Of a stretch of DNA of 64,000 nt, positions 27,596 through 35,380 are shown one piece after another (within the stretch, counting starts at the first letter, position 1; the number at the start of each line of letters is the position of its first letter). This DNA comes from Reichenbachiella agariperforans (GTDB lineage: Bacteria; Bacteroidota; Bacteroidia; Cytophagales; Cyclobacteriaceae). The notes beneath the pieces were generated by a model. That model saw nothing but the letters and a program-made list of their open reading frames with translations, did not search any database and had not been told where the DNA came from. Made by a program: the position numbers and the translations under genes. Location of the stretch: the NCBI RefSeq assembly GCF_900142205.1, contig NZ_FRAA01000001.1, positions 1,200,796 through 1,264,795 on the forward strand, read 5' to 3'.

Positions 27596-27631
27596 CTCCT
27601 CTGGTCGTAGCGTCCGCTACGACCAGAGGAG
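27596..27631. repeat. perfect 17-bp inverted repeat
   Basis: Arms 27596-27612 (CTCCTCTGGTCGTAGCG) and 27615-27631 separated by 2 nt. It is a very stable hairpin with no T run on either side, so terminator function is not evident. Confidence 0.75.
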
Positions 27632-27719
27632 TCAGAGGGGCGGCATACTCGTTGAGCTCATGAGGGGCATCTACGTATAATATGGATTTCAGATTTTTAT
27701 AGACACCTCTTTTGATCTG

Positions 27720-27939
27720 TCTGCGCAGACTTTGTCCCAAGCCTACTGAGGCTTTACCAAAAACCTACTGATACTTTGCCACAAACCTGCTGTGACTTTA
27801 TGCTAAGCCTGTACAGGTTTTACTAGAAACCCGCGCAGATTTTGCTCCGAACCCGCGCAGACTTTAGAACAAACCTGCGCAGACTTTGCTCCGAATCTGC
27901 GCAGGTTTAGAGACGAACCTGCACGGTTTTTTGAAAAGA
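27720..27939. repeat. 22-bp-period degenerate tandem repeat, 10 units
   Basis: Units start at 27720, 27742, 27764, 27786, 27808, 27830, 27852, 27874, 27896 and 27918 with no length drift. The best conserved unit is near CCTGCGCAGACTTTGCTC followed by CGAA; the core CTGCGCAG is an 8-bp palindrome. Units differ by substitutions only. The strict phase with divergent sequence shows the period is older than the substitutions. There are no spacers, so it is not a CRISPR. Confidence 0.85.
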
Positions 27940-28279
27940 CAAAAACAGACCCTTTCTACAGCCTGCAGGACAGTATTTAGCGTCATAGTTTCCTTCCCAC
28001 GTCAGGGACAAATCCGAGTGCCCAGAAACCTTCTCGTAGGCTGCAGGGGGAATCGTCTGGAATCGTTTGCAAGAGCAGCTTCAATAGCTAAAATTTGCAA
28101 GCCCCATAGTTTCCTTTCCCCTTTACTTTTTCGGGCATTTGCTAGAGTCTGGCACAGGCTTGCGCTACATTCAGACCTTGCTGGGGCATAATTCGTTACG
28201 AACCACAGAAATTTACCCCCATGCAGCAGTCAAAGGTTTGGCAACCATAAAAAATCTACTAGATTAGTTAAAGATACAT

Positions 28280-28323
28280 TGCGGATATGTGACACCATGT
28301 CACCTATCCGGTTGTTGTCGCCA
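28280..28323 (+). repeat. attC-like junction before cassette 4
   Basis: Near-perfect 13-bp hairpin (28282-28294 / 28298-28310, loop CCA, one mismatch), then junction box GTTGTCGCCA (28314-28323). Identical to the first junction in 33/37 positions; the loop is the complement of the other copy (CCA versus TGG). The last 10 bases match TGGCTACAAT (29109-29118) after the gene in 8/10 positions when reversed. Confidence 0.55.
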
Positions 28324-28340
28324 ATTAAAACAAACATAAG

Positions 28341-29105
28341 ATGTCAATAACAAAAGAGTCTGAATTAATAGGAATGAAAAAAGTTAGTGAAGTTGTTGGA
28401 ACTACACTAAAATTGATGCGAGAATATGTTAAAGTCGGGATGTCTACTAAAGAATTGGACGAATATGGTGGTGAAATTTTAAAAAGCTACGGGGCAAAAT
28501 CAGCACCTTATGAAACTTATGATTTCCCTGGATTCACTTGCATTAGTGTAAATGAAGAAGCCGCTCATGGAATTCCATCTAAGAATAAAATATTAAAAGA
28601 AGGTGATTTAATAAATATTGATGTTTCAGCTGAATTGAATGGTTTTTGGTCTGACAATGGAGGTTCTTTTGTCCTTGGAAAAGACATTCATAATCACCAA
28701 CCCCTCGTAAATGCCTCTAAAAACATCTTACACAAAGCAATAAGCAATATCAAAGGTGGAGTAAAAATTTCTGAAATTGGTTATTTAATAGAAACTGAAG
28801 CAAAAAAATCTGGATTCAAAGTGATTAAAAATTTAGCGGGTCACGGAGTTGGAAGAAGTTTACACGAAGCACCTGAAAATATTTTAAATTATAGAGTTAG
28901 AACAAACCGAGAAAGATTTAAAAAAAATACAACAGTAGCTATTGAGACTTTTATCTCTACAAAATCAACTATTGCTGTAGAATTAAATGACGGTTGGACT
29001 TTAATTGGAAATAAAGGTGGATATGTAACTCAACACGAACAGACGATACTGGTTACGGATAAAAACCCTATTGTTTTGACTGAATCAAATGGGATGTGGA
29101 ATTAA
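28341..29105 (+). CDS. extra type I methionine aminopeptidase (cassette 4)
   Basis: 254 residues, type I MetAP length with no extension. Substrate His in EAAHGIPSK (about 75). The five metal ligands are present: Asp in NIDVSAELNGFWSDN (about 94 and 105), His in LAGHGVGRSLHE (about 168), Glu in AIETFIST (about 201) and Glu in TQHEQTILV (about 233). The usual GDTS around the second Asp is SDNGGSF, so the pocket may differ. It removes N-terminal Met from new proteins. The A+T-rich composition and cassette setting indicate an acquired gene, separate from the housekeeping map expected with ribosomal genes elsewhere. It could confer tolerance to MetAP inhibitors (inference). Confidence 0.88.
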   Translation: MSITKESELIGMKKVSEVVGTTLKLMREYVKVGMSTKELDEYGGEILKSYGAKSAPYETYDFPGFTCISVNEEAAHGIPSKNKILKEGDLINIDVSAELNGFWSDNGGSFVLGKDIHNHQPLVNASKNILHKAISNIKGGVKISEIGYLIETEAKKSGFKVIKNLAGHGVGRSLHEAPENILNYRVRTNRERFKKNTTVAIETFISTKSTIAVELNDGWTLIGNKGGYVTQHEQTILVTDKNPIVLTESNGMWN

Positions 29106-29119
29106 AACTGGCTACAATT

Positions 29120-29182
29120 GAGTAGACGGCTGACGGTCAAATGACCGCCAGTGCGCCTCTCACACCACCAGGTCCTTTCTTC
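29120..29182 (+). repeat. 63-bp dispersed repeat, copy B (attC-like left half)
   Basis: Begins 14 bp after the aminopeptidase stop; 58/63 identical to 27272-27334. The preceding TGGCTACAAT (29109-29118) is the candidate R-double-prime box of this cassette. Confidence 0.75.
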
Positions 29183-29397
29183 TTCCAATGATTTATAACT
29201 AGGTGGTTGTTTTATGAAAAAACAATCACGAATTCCAAACAATGAATCCTGAATAACGAAGTGATCCATTGGGATGAAGCAAAGTAACCTATGGGGTGTT
29301 TGCTAGTTCAAAAAAGAAAAAGGTAAACTGACCCTTCCATGTTGGTAAGTTAGGAGGGGCATCAAGTGTCCAGCATCTCCCTACCCTATCAGAAAAA

Positions 29398-29430
29398 AGC
29401 GGCTGCCTCACCCGAAATGAAACAGCCGCT
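29398..29430 (-). terminator. terminator of the GH2 gene
   Basis: Arms 29398-29405 (AGCGGCTG) and 29423-29430 (CAGCCGCT) around a 17-nt loop; read on the minus strand it ends in a T run. It lies 22 bp after the GH2 stop at 29452. Confidence 0.75.
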
Positions 29431-29451
29431 AGGATTCAGTATTTACTGCGG

Positions 29452-31254
29452 TTACTTACCTTCATAGTATTGCTGTAGTACAGCGAATGCCTTTTTCTTT
29501 TTGCCAGTATCGCTGATGAGGCCTTTGCGATTCCAAAAGTTCTGATAGACGGCATGTGGTCTGCGTGGTGATTTGAAATCCACTAGAATCCAAGGCGTCA
29601 TCCCTCTGAGTCCATCGATCTGCTCCAGCATTTTGAGTTGGTTGATATAGAGATCCTCCTGATACTCCTCCGACCAGCGCACACGATCCGCACTGTAGTA
29701 GCCTGGCTGTGCCCCTGCGCCGAACTCTGAGATAAACACCGGTTTGTCTTGATCAAACGAGAACTTGATATCCGTCAGCTTATCCAAGGCATGGCTGCTG
29801 TACCAGCCCGCATACTCGTTGAAACTGATCAAATCAATCTTCTCCGCCAGTGGATCGTGACAGCTCATCACACCGTCTACGGTCTCTAGCTCCAGAGCTG
29901 CCGCGACCAATCGTGTATCGTCTAGGCCTCTCACGTGATCGACTAGTCCGCCCATGAACTGCAGACGCGGCGCATTGACCGGCGTCTCATTGCCCACTGA
30001 CCAGATCATCACAGCAGCTCGGTTGATATCACGCTCGATCAAGTCTGTCAGCTGCTTTTTGGCATTGGCAAAAGTCTCTTTGTTCTCCCAAGAGATCGTC
30101 CAGTACACTGGCACCTCTGCCCATACCATGAGCCCCATTTGCTCTGCCATTCTCACCATTTTTTCGTTGTGTGGGTAGTGCGCCAGGCGGACAAAATTGC
30201 AGCCTAGTTCCTTCGCCCACTGGAGCATCATGCGGATGTCTCCTTCGGATCTCAACCTACCCTCTATCAGCGGATTTTCATCATGGATAGAAATACCTTT
30301 GAGAAATATCGATTTGCCATTGAGCAGGATATCCTTGCCCGCTGTCACTATACTACGAAAACCGATCTGATCCTGGACTACATCCTGTCCGTAGGACACT
30401 TGTACCTCATACAGTTTTGGACTCTCAGGGCTCCAATACTTCACCTTCTTAGCAGCGACAGCATAGCTACCTTTCCCGTCCTTGTCTAGCGTCACCTCCT
30501 TGTTGATGCGGAGTTCTGGGATGGCTACTTGCGCTTTGTCACCTGCCTGTCCCCCTGCTACCGTCACAGAGCCTTTGATCTCGCGGTTGTTTTGTGGGTT
30601 GAGCTGTAGGACATAGTCAGCTACGTGTTGTTTTGGGAGGTCCAAAAGCAATACATCGCGGGTGATCCCACCATAGTTCCACCAGTCCGTGTTGACCGTA
30701 GGCACTTCGTCCTGATGACGGGTATTGTCTACTTTGAGTACGACGAAATTGTCCCCGTCTACCAACAGGTCCGTCACATCAAACTCAAAAGGCGTGAATC
30801 CGCCTTTGTGCATTCCTACTTTCTTGCCGTTGCAATAGACATGCGCCTCGTAGTTGACCGCACCGAAGTAGAGTTTGTATACTTTGTCCGTCTGAGGGCT
30901 TACCTCGAAAGATTTAAACAGCCATACGCTACCCTCGTAAAACTCCAGTTCTGGTACTTGCGAATTCCAATCCCCAGGGACATCCATCACTGCTGCATGT
31001 TCGAAATCATACTCGATCAGTTCATTGGGGTGTGCAGGCACCTTGTTGTCATAGTATCCGCCAGCACCCGAATCACTTTGGTCGAAAGCCTGTCGTCTAT
31101 AGTTGTAAAAGCCGTTTTCGTAGGGATCGATGATGTAGCTCCATTGGCCATTGAGGCTAATACTTTGTCGAGCAAATGGGTTTTGAGTAGTGGCCCACGT
31201 ACTGAGGCCAGCCATCATCAGTACGACGATGGCAAATAGTGTTTTTAGTTTCAT
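29452..31254 (-). CDS. glycoside hydrolase family 2 (beta-galactosidase/beta-glucuronidase type)
   Basis: 600 residues. A signal peptide (TLFAIVVLMMAGLSTWA) places it in the periplasm or on the surface. Domain order: sugar-binding jelly roll (about 25-215, with LNGQWSYI and DVPGDWNSQ), Ig-like domain (about 220-310), TIM barrel (about 315-600) opening with FLKGISIHDENPL. The acid/base Glu is in IWSVGNETP (about 420) and the nucleophile Glu in FISEFGAG (about 510). The length fits beta-glucuronidases rather than long LacZ. Substrate not determinable. A decayed GH97 gene lies just upstream, which suggests a former polysaccharide-use locus, but there is no SusC/D pair. Confidence 0.9.
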   Translation of the reverse strand: MKLKTLFAIVVLMMAGLSTWATTQNPFARQSISLNGQWSYIIDPYENGFYNYRRQAFDQSDSGAGGYYDNKVPAHPNELIEYDFEHAAVMDVPGDWNSQVPELEFYEGSVWLFKSFEVSPQTDKVYKLYFGAVNYEAHVYCNGKKVGMHKGGFTPFEFDVTDLLVDGDNFVVLKVDNTRHQDEVPTVNTDWWNYGGITRDVLLLDLPKQHVADYVLQLNPQNNREIKGSVTVAGGQAGDKAQVAIPELRINKEVTLDKDGKGSYAVAAKKVKYWSPESPKLYEVQVSYGQDVVQDQIGFRSIVTAGKDILLNGKSIFLKGISIHDENPLIEGRLRSEGDIRMMLQWAKELGCNFVRLAHYPHNEKMVRMAEQMGLMVWAEVPVYWTISWENKETFANAKKQLTDLIERDINRAAVMIWSVGNETPVNAPRLQFMGGLVDHVRGLDDTRLVAAALELETVDGVMSCHDPLAEKIDLISFNEYAGWYSSHALDKLTDIKFSFDQDKPVFISEFGAGAQPGYYSADRVRWSEEYQEDLYINQLKMLEQIDGLRGMTPWILVDFKSPRRPHAVYQNFWNRKGLISDTGKKKKAFAVLQQYYEGK

Positions 31255-31455
31255 AATTTTAGTTTTAGCAGCCTAAAGATATAGGCTATCGGGGGGACTC
31301 AAAATGAAGCAATGAATTAAAATCAAGACCATTTCCCAAATGTCAAATAGAAGTCTGTTCTCTCTTTATCTAAAACAAAACATAAACAACTGACAAACAA
31401 TTCCTAACCTATCAAACCGCTCTGCGTCGCTGACATAATTGTCATACACAACAAA
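31255..31455. other. GH2 upstream region
   Basis: 201 bp between the GH2 start and the terminator of the GH97 remnant. No exact TAnnTTTG was found on the minus strand; no gene. Confidence 0.3.
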
Positions 31456-31484
31456 AAAACCCGACGTGACTAAGGTCGGGTTTT
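31449..31484 (-). terminator. terminator of the GH97 remnant
   Basis: Arms 31456-31465 (AAAACCCGAC) and 31475-31484 (GTCGGGTTTT), 9-nt loop; the minus-strand reading ends in a run of T. It lies 28 bp after the remnant's stop codon. Confidence 0.8.
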
Positions 31485-31512
31485 GAACAGTACGCGTTAC
31501 TGAAAAACCTAA

Positions 31513-31842
31513 TTAACGCTTCTTTAATATCTGATAGCTATAGTTGCTGAGGCTCAATGATGCAGCTAAATCAACATCTGTGTCTTTGCCCTCTACATAG
31601 ACGTAGGCTTTGTATTGCTTTCCTAGCATTAGAAAATCCAGCGAAACGGTAAACTCACGGGATTCCTCGTTTGTGATACTCCCGAGGTACCAGTCATCAC
31701 TTTCACGATACTTTCTCGCCACAGTCAGGTAGTCTCCTATCTTGGCGTTGAGTACTTTGGGATCCTCCCAGTTGGTCGGCACGTCTCGGGTAAACTGAAA
31801 TGTGCGCTGCCTTTTGTAATTTTCGGGTAGGTCAGCTGCCAT
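31513..31842 (-). pseudogene. remnant of a GH97 glycosidase (C-terminal 109 residues)
   Basis: The translation matches the C-terminal beta domain of GH97 alpha-glucosidase-type enzymes: MAADLPENY, RDVPTNWEDPKVL, GDYLTVARKY, DDWYLGSITNE, REFTVSLDFL. Full GH97 proteins are about 650-700 residues; here the catalytic TIM barrel and N-terminal domain are missing. Upstream in the same frame there is a stop (TAA) about 13 codons before the Met, and no GH97-like sequence is seen in the adjacent 450 bp. It still has its terminator. Most likely the 3-prime end of a deleted gene, not an expressed protein. Confidence 0.75.
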
Positions 31843-32299
31843 GGGAACAATACCAACAACGGGCGAACGCCCTTCTTCATTTTAGGTCTTAGCGGATACC
31901 AAGAGTCGCTGGCAATCTAGCTACAACAGCATATGAGTGGTTGTAAAAAGATGGAATTGAAACGGTAATTACCACAATGAACAAACGATTTTTTGAGCAG
32001 GAAAACTAGCCGACAAAAAAACAACTGCCAACAATGTATAAATGCAATAGCGGTTTGAGGACTATCTTAAACCGCTATATTTTTTAAAAAGCTCTATCTC
32101 CCCTCGGTAAATAAGTCCTTGATAATCCGCTACTCGTATGGCGCCTTTAGGTTTTGTCTATGTCGAATTGGCTCATCCATTTAGTTTTCTAGCCTCGGCC
32201 TGTAAATTAATTCTAGCGACACTTTAGCTTTTATGATTCTGGCACTACCTTTAGATACATATGTACTACGAATAGAAACCATTCCAAAAACCAATCAAA
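31843..32299. other. 457-bp intergenic region
   Basis: It holds the scar of the deleted GH97 front and the upstream region of the SnoaL-like gene. No gene, long repeat or clear promoter was found. Confidence 0.35.
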
Positions 32300-33241
32300 A
32301 TGCCTGTCCCTTCTCTCTCCAAAGCTTTTCTTTTATTGATCTGTTTCAATGCTTTTTTCTTTTCTTCTGTGGCTCAAGTGGCCGATGCAGCAGTGGATGC
32401 GCAGACGGCTTCTTTCCTAGAGGGGTTTCGAGCTGGTTTCTCAAAGGCATTTCGAAACGAAGACATTGATGCACTTCTCAAAGCTTCTTCGGAAGAGGTA
32501 AGGCTAATGCCTGAGTTTCAACGGACTGTTTTGGGCAAGAAGAATAGCTCCGACTACTACCAAGCTTTTTTTGACAAGTTTGACATTCAGTCCTACCAAA
32601 GAGAGGTAATTGAGGTTCTAAGTATTGACAATGTACTCATTGAATTGGGGTATTTCAACCTGAAAATGACAGATCCGCAGCTACGCCAATTCGAGTTGGC
32701 AGGCAAATACCAGGATGTCTGGCAGAGGGCAAGCAATGGGGAGATGAAACTAATCTCGCAAGCGTGGAACTACAATCATGCTGTGGATTTTGCAGATCAG
32801 TTGCGTTTTGAGGATGTGCCGGCTGTAATCATGGCCTATCAACCACACCTTCCTGTCAACAGTGACATCACACTGGAGTTGGCGGCACTCAATTTGCTGA
32901 TGGTGGAGACAATCCCACAAAAAGATGCCAAGCTGTGGGCTCAGTTTTTTACCGAGGATGGGATGTTCATTTATAGCAACAATCCGATTTATGAAGGGAA
33001 AGAAGAGCTGGATACTTATCTCGACCAACACGTCAATGAACTGCCCGTTTTTGAAAAGCTCCAAAATAGAACGGACAAAATCATCGAACTAAATGGGTAT
33101 GTCCTTGAGTATGGAAGCCACATTGCGGTTTGGCGAATGAATGAGTATTCGGGGGTGAACACAGGCAAGACACTTAAAATATGGCGTAGACAGAACAATG
33201 GGGCACTCAAAATTTTTCGTCAAATGGCCATGTATGACTGA
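32300..33241 (+). CDS. exported protein with two SnoaL/DUF4440-like domains
   Basis: 313 residues. A signal peptide (SKAFLLLICFNAFFFSSVAQ) is followed by two NTF2-fold units. Unit 1 is about 38-165 (FLEGFRAGFSKAFRNEDIDA ... VLGKKNSSDYYQAFF ... YQDVWQRASNGEMKLISQAW). Unit 2 is about 195-313 (LWAQFFTEDGMFIYSNNPIY ... EGKEELDTYLDQHV ... LKIWRRQNNGALKIFRQMA). The paired pattern, each with the W-x-R and I-S-Q/ R-Q-M ending, fits SnoaL-like/DUF4440 folds, which bind small hydrophobic ligands or act as adaptors. No catalytic residues can be assigned. Confidence 0.75.
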   Translation: MPVPSLSKAFLLLICFNAFFFSSVAQVADAAVDAQTASFLEGFRAGFSKAFRNEDIDALLKASSEEVRLMPEFQRTVLGKKNSSDYYQAFFDKFDIQSYQREVIEVLSIDNVLIELGYFNLKMTDPQLRQFELAGKYQDVWQRASNGEMKLISQAWNYNHAVDFADQLRFEDVPAVIMAYQPHLPVNSDITLELAALNLLMVETIPQKDAKLWAQFFTEDGMFIYSNNPIYEGKEELDTYLDQHVNELPVFEKLQNRTDKIIELNGYVLEYGSHIAVWRMNEYSGVNTGKTLKIWRRQNNGALKIFRQMAMYD

Positions 33242-33656
33242 GGTCCGTTGGAAGGGGTAGAACTCCAATTTGACGATGTGGCTTGCCCCTCCCGCAGGTG
33301 GGGATCAATTGTTTCGATTCGGCCCTGCACCTAACTACCGAGAAGCGACAAGTCCGATACCTAGTGACTTGTCACAGGGAGTGTGCTCAACTCAAATTTT
33401 TGAGAGCTCTTCATGTAGGTACGACTTAAAAAAGGGCAGGCGATCCAACTATTGTCGATGACAACATGTATCATTCATAACCTGGTTCGTACAGGGCCTA
33501 TGGTTTTTTGCCAAACCAAGAGTCAACGCACAAGATCTACTACTTCCATGTTAGAGATTGAAGTTTTGAGAACGGGGTTTAAGTAGGTCTGTCTCTCTAT
33601 TTGTCTTGCACTATTGTTAACTTCACGACCTATATTTATTCAACTAGCCCTACTCC
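33242..33656. other. 415-bp intergenic region
   Basis: No supported gene. A short ORF near 33270-33461 lacks coding character. No clear terminator follows the SnoaL-like gene. Confidence 0.35.
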
Positions 33657-35288
33657 ATGACCCTATCGTCTAGCTCGACCAAAACGCTTACTTTCCTACT
33701 CCCCATTTTGACATTACTGGTGTGTGTGACTAAGGTTCAGGCCAGCTCTTACATCCTGTCTACAACTCCCGAACAAATCACCAAGGCACTAAACGAACAC
33801 TTAGATGTCATCAATCGGTGTACCAAATCTACCTATCGAAAATCCCGCACGTACTACTATTACAATCAAAAACTTAATCAAAAATTGAGTTCATCAGCAG
33901 AGGTCAGAAAGGTCAACAGCTTCTATGCAAAACCCATATCACTACCTCTCTCTCAGTACACAGCTGCCAAAGCCTTGCAAAAAAACATCCCTACTCCGCA
34001 TCGAGATAGTCTTTCGCTCCTATTTGACTCGCTATGGAATCTGCAGGTCGTGCAAAATACAATCTGTGAACAACTACACGAACTGACACAAAATCAACCT
34101 TCTGTAGAAGACACTGCCACTGTCAACCAAGTCTACCAAAGGCTATACGAGCTGGATCAGATTGGTCAAAACTATAGACGTCTTGCATTGGGCATGGAGC
34201 TATTAGCCAAACGTGTTCATTCAAAACACTGTCCTCCACCGTCCCCAACGAATGCTTGGGTAGTGAGTGCTACCACCATGAAAAGTGCACTAGATACTGC
34301 GCATCAACTTTTGGAAATGACTAGAGCGGGTTCATTCACCGCAGAAAACCCAATTGACACCATTCAGCTTGGACTAATGCTCACACGCCTCCAAGAGCAA
34401 CGGGCAAACAACCTCGGAGATATCCGTGATCTAGGCACCAGCAACGGCAACTCTGCTCCCCATCGCTATGACAAAGTAGTTGACCAGCTCCACCGCATGA
34501 TGAAAGCCTACCACGACTCAAAACCCGTAACAGCATATGCCCCACCAGCCTATGAAATCATCGTCAATGAATACAACCAAGCTGTCGAGCACTACAATGC
34601 TTTCGCACGAATCAGTGCTCAAGACGACATGCTCGAAGTGCCTGCCCACCTGCTTCAAACGGTCAAAGAACTTGGGCTATATCGCATGGTTCGTCCAGCG
34701 CTGACCGCACCTACTCCGAATCCTGTAGTGGTGATGGTAGGCTATGCCTATAACCATACCGTCCTGCTACTAGATGCATCGGGCAGCATGAATCACCCCA
34801 CCAAGATGCCGCTAATCAAGGAAGCAATCCAGCAGCTATCCACCGCGATGAGAGAAAATGACCGGCTCACGGTAGTCGTCTACTCCGACGATGCGCATGC
34901 CGTACTGACCAATGTATCCTTCACCGATCAGCAAGCCATCAGTACACTCCTCTCGCTCCACTCCCAAGGGAAAACCAATGCCCGAGAAGGAATTCAACTT
35001 GCCTATCAACTCGCACAGTCGGAATACATTCCTGATGGCAATAACCGCATCATCCTAGCCACTGACGGAGGCTTTGAGATATCCAAAGAGACACATAAAC
35101 TCATCCGAACTGGTAACAAAGAAGGAATCGTGTTCACCGTATTTGGATTTGGTAGTCGCATCGATAACCAAAAGCAACTGCAACAGCTCGCCAAGGAAGG
35201 CAAAGGCCATTACATTCGAATCAAAAAAGAAAACAGCCTCTCAGCGATGATCGATGAACTAACTGCTGTGAGCGTAAACCCTAACTAA
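33657..35288 (+). CDS. VWA domain protein, exported
   Basis: 543 residues. A signal peptide (TLTFLLPILTLLVCVTKVQA) is followed by a long helical N-terminal region (about 40-350) rich in Gln, His and Asn, and a C-terminal von Willebrand A domain (about 360-540). The MIDAS metal-ion site is complete: LLLDASGSMNH (DxSxS), GKTNAREG (Thr) and ILATDGGFE (Asp). The order of an extracytoplasmic helical module then VWA is unlike Bat or MoxR-associated proteins. Likely binds a protein partner at the envelope. No membrane helix or MoxR neighbour is seen. Confidence 0.82.
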   Translation: MTLSSSSTKTLTFLLPILTLLVCVTKVQASSYILSTTPEQITKALNEHLDVINRCTKSTYRKSRTYYYYNQKLNQKLSSSAEVRKVNSFYAKPISLPLSQYTAAKALQKNIPTPHRDSLSLLFDSLWNLQVVQNTICEQLHELTQNQPSVEDTATVNQVYQRLYELDQIGQNYRRLALGMELLAKRVHSKHCPPPSPTNAWVVSATTMKSALDTAHQLLEMTRAGSFTAENPIDTIQLGLMLTRLQEQRANNLGDIRDLGTSNGNSAPHRYDKVVDQLHRMMKAYHDSKPVTAYAPPAYEIIVNEYNQAVEHYNAFARISAQDDMLEVPAHLLQTVKELGLYRMVRPALTAPTPNPVVVMVGYAYNHTVLLLDASGSMNHPTKMPLIKEAIQQLSTAMRENDRLTVVVYSDDAHAVLTNVSFTDQQAISTLLSLHSQGKTNAREGIQLAYQLAQSEYIPDGNNRIILATDGGFEISKETHKLIRTGNKEGIVFTVFGFGSRIDNQKQLQQLAKEGKGHYIRIKKENSLSAMIDELTAVSVNPN

Positions 35289-35310
35289 TCTATAGTCTCC
35301 AGACAGATGA

Positions 35311-35358
35311 GCAACATAAAAAAAGAGGAATCGGTTCAAATACCCATTCCTCTGTTGC
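35311..35358 (-). terminator. terminator between convergent genes
   Basis: AGAGGAAT (35324-35331) and ATTCCTCT (35346-35353), flanked by a further GCAAC/GTTGC pair at 35311-35315/35354-35358. On the minus strand the inner stem is followed by a T run, so it mainly serves the lipoprotein gene ending at 35381. Confidence 0.7.
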
Positions 35359-35380
35359 TACTTGTAATATCGTTAAGTGA

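Larger units (their letters stand above)
27258..28340. other. 1.08-kb gene-free region of the island
   Basis: No supported ORF. Contents in order: the attC-like left half (27272-27334), a perfect 17-bp hairpin (27596-27631), the 22-bp-period array (27720-27939) and the junction before cassette 4 (28280-28323). It may once have held a gene cassette that has decayed, or be a repeat-rich spacer. Nothing else is recognised. Confidence 0.55.
23784..29182 (+). mobile_element. candidate integron-type gene-cassette cluster without integrase
   Basis: Four plus-strand genes are separated by long, structured non-coding sites. Right ends of the sites read L-prime (xxTATC), 5-nt spacer, G^TT. For genes 1 and 2 the first 10 bp at the junction are the exact complement of 10 bp at the gene end; gene 4 matches 8/10 and gene 3 weakly. 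This is how integron cassettes look, since each attC is split across the cassette ends. All genes share orientation and look A+T richer than the surroundings. No tyrosine integrase is in view and the cluster end at the right is unclear, so the boundaries are approximate. Confidence 0.5.

Noticed and set aside
27519-27740. 73-residue minus-strand ORF
   Set aside because: It spans the perfect hairpin at 27596-27631 and overlaps the start of the repeat array; composition is not protein-like.
27720-27939. 22-bp periodic array as a CRISPR
   Set aside because: There are no unique spacers between repeats, no cas genes nearby, and units diverge by substitutions throughout.
27886-28191. 101-residue plus-strand ORF in the gene-free region
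   Set aside because: It begins inside the 22-bp repeat and shows no family features, signal or ribosome site.
29183-29397. a further cassette boundary near GGTTGTTTTATG (about 29212)
   Set aside because: The expected TATC box and 5-nt spacer before the G^TT are missing, so the right end of the island is left undefined.
30625-31239. 204-residue plus-strand ORF
   Set aside because: Antisense to the GH2 gene; no own features.
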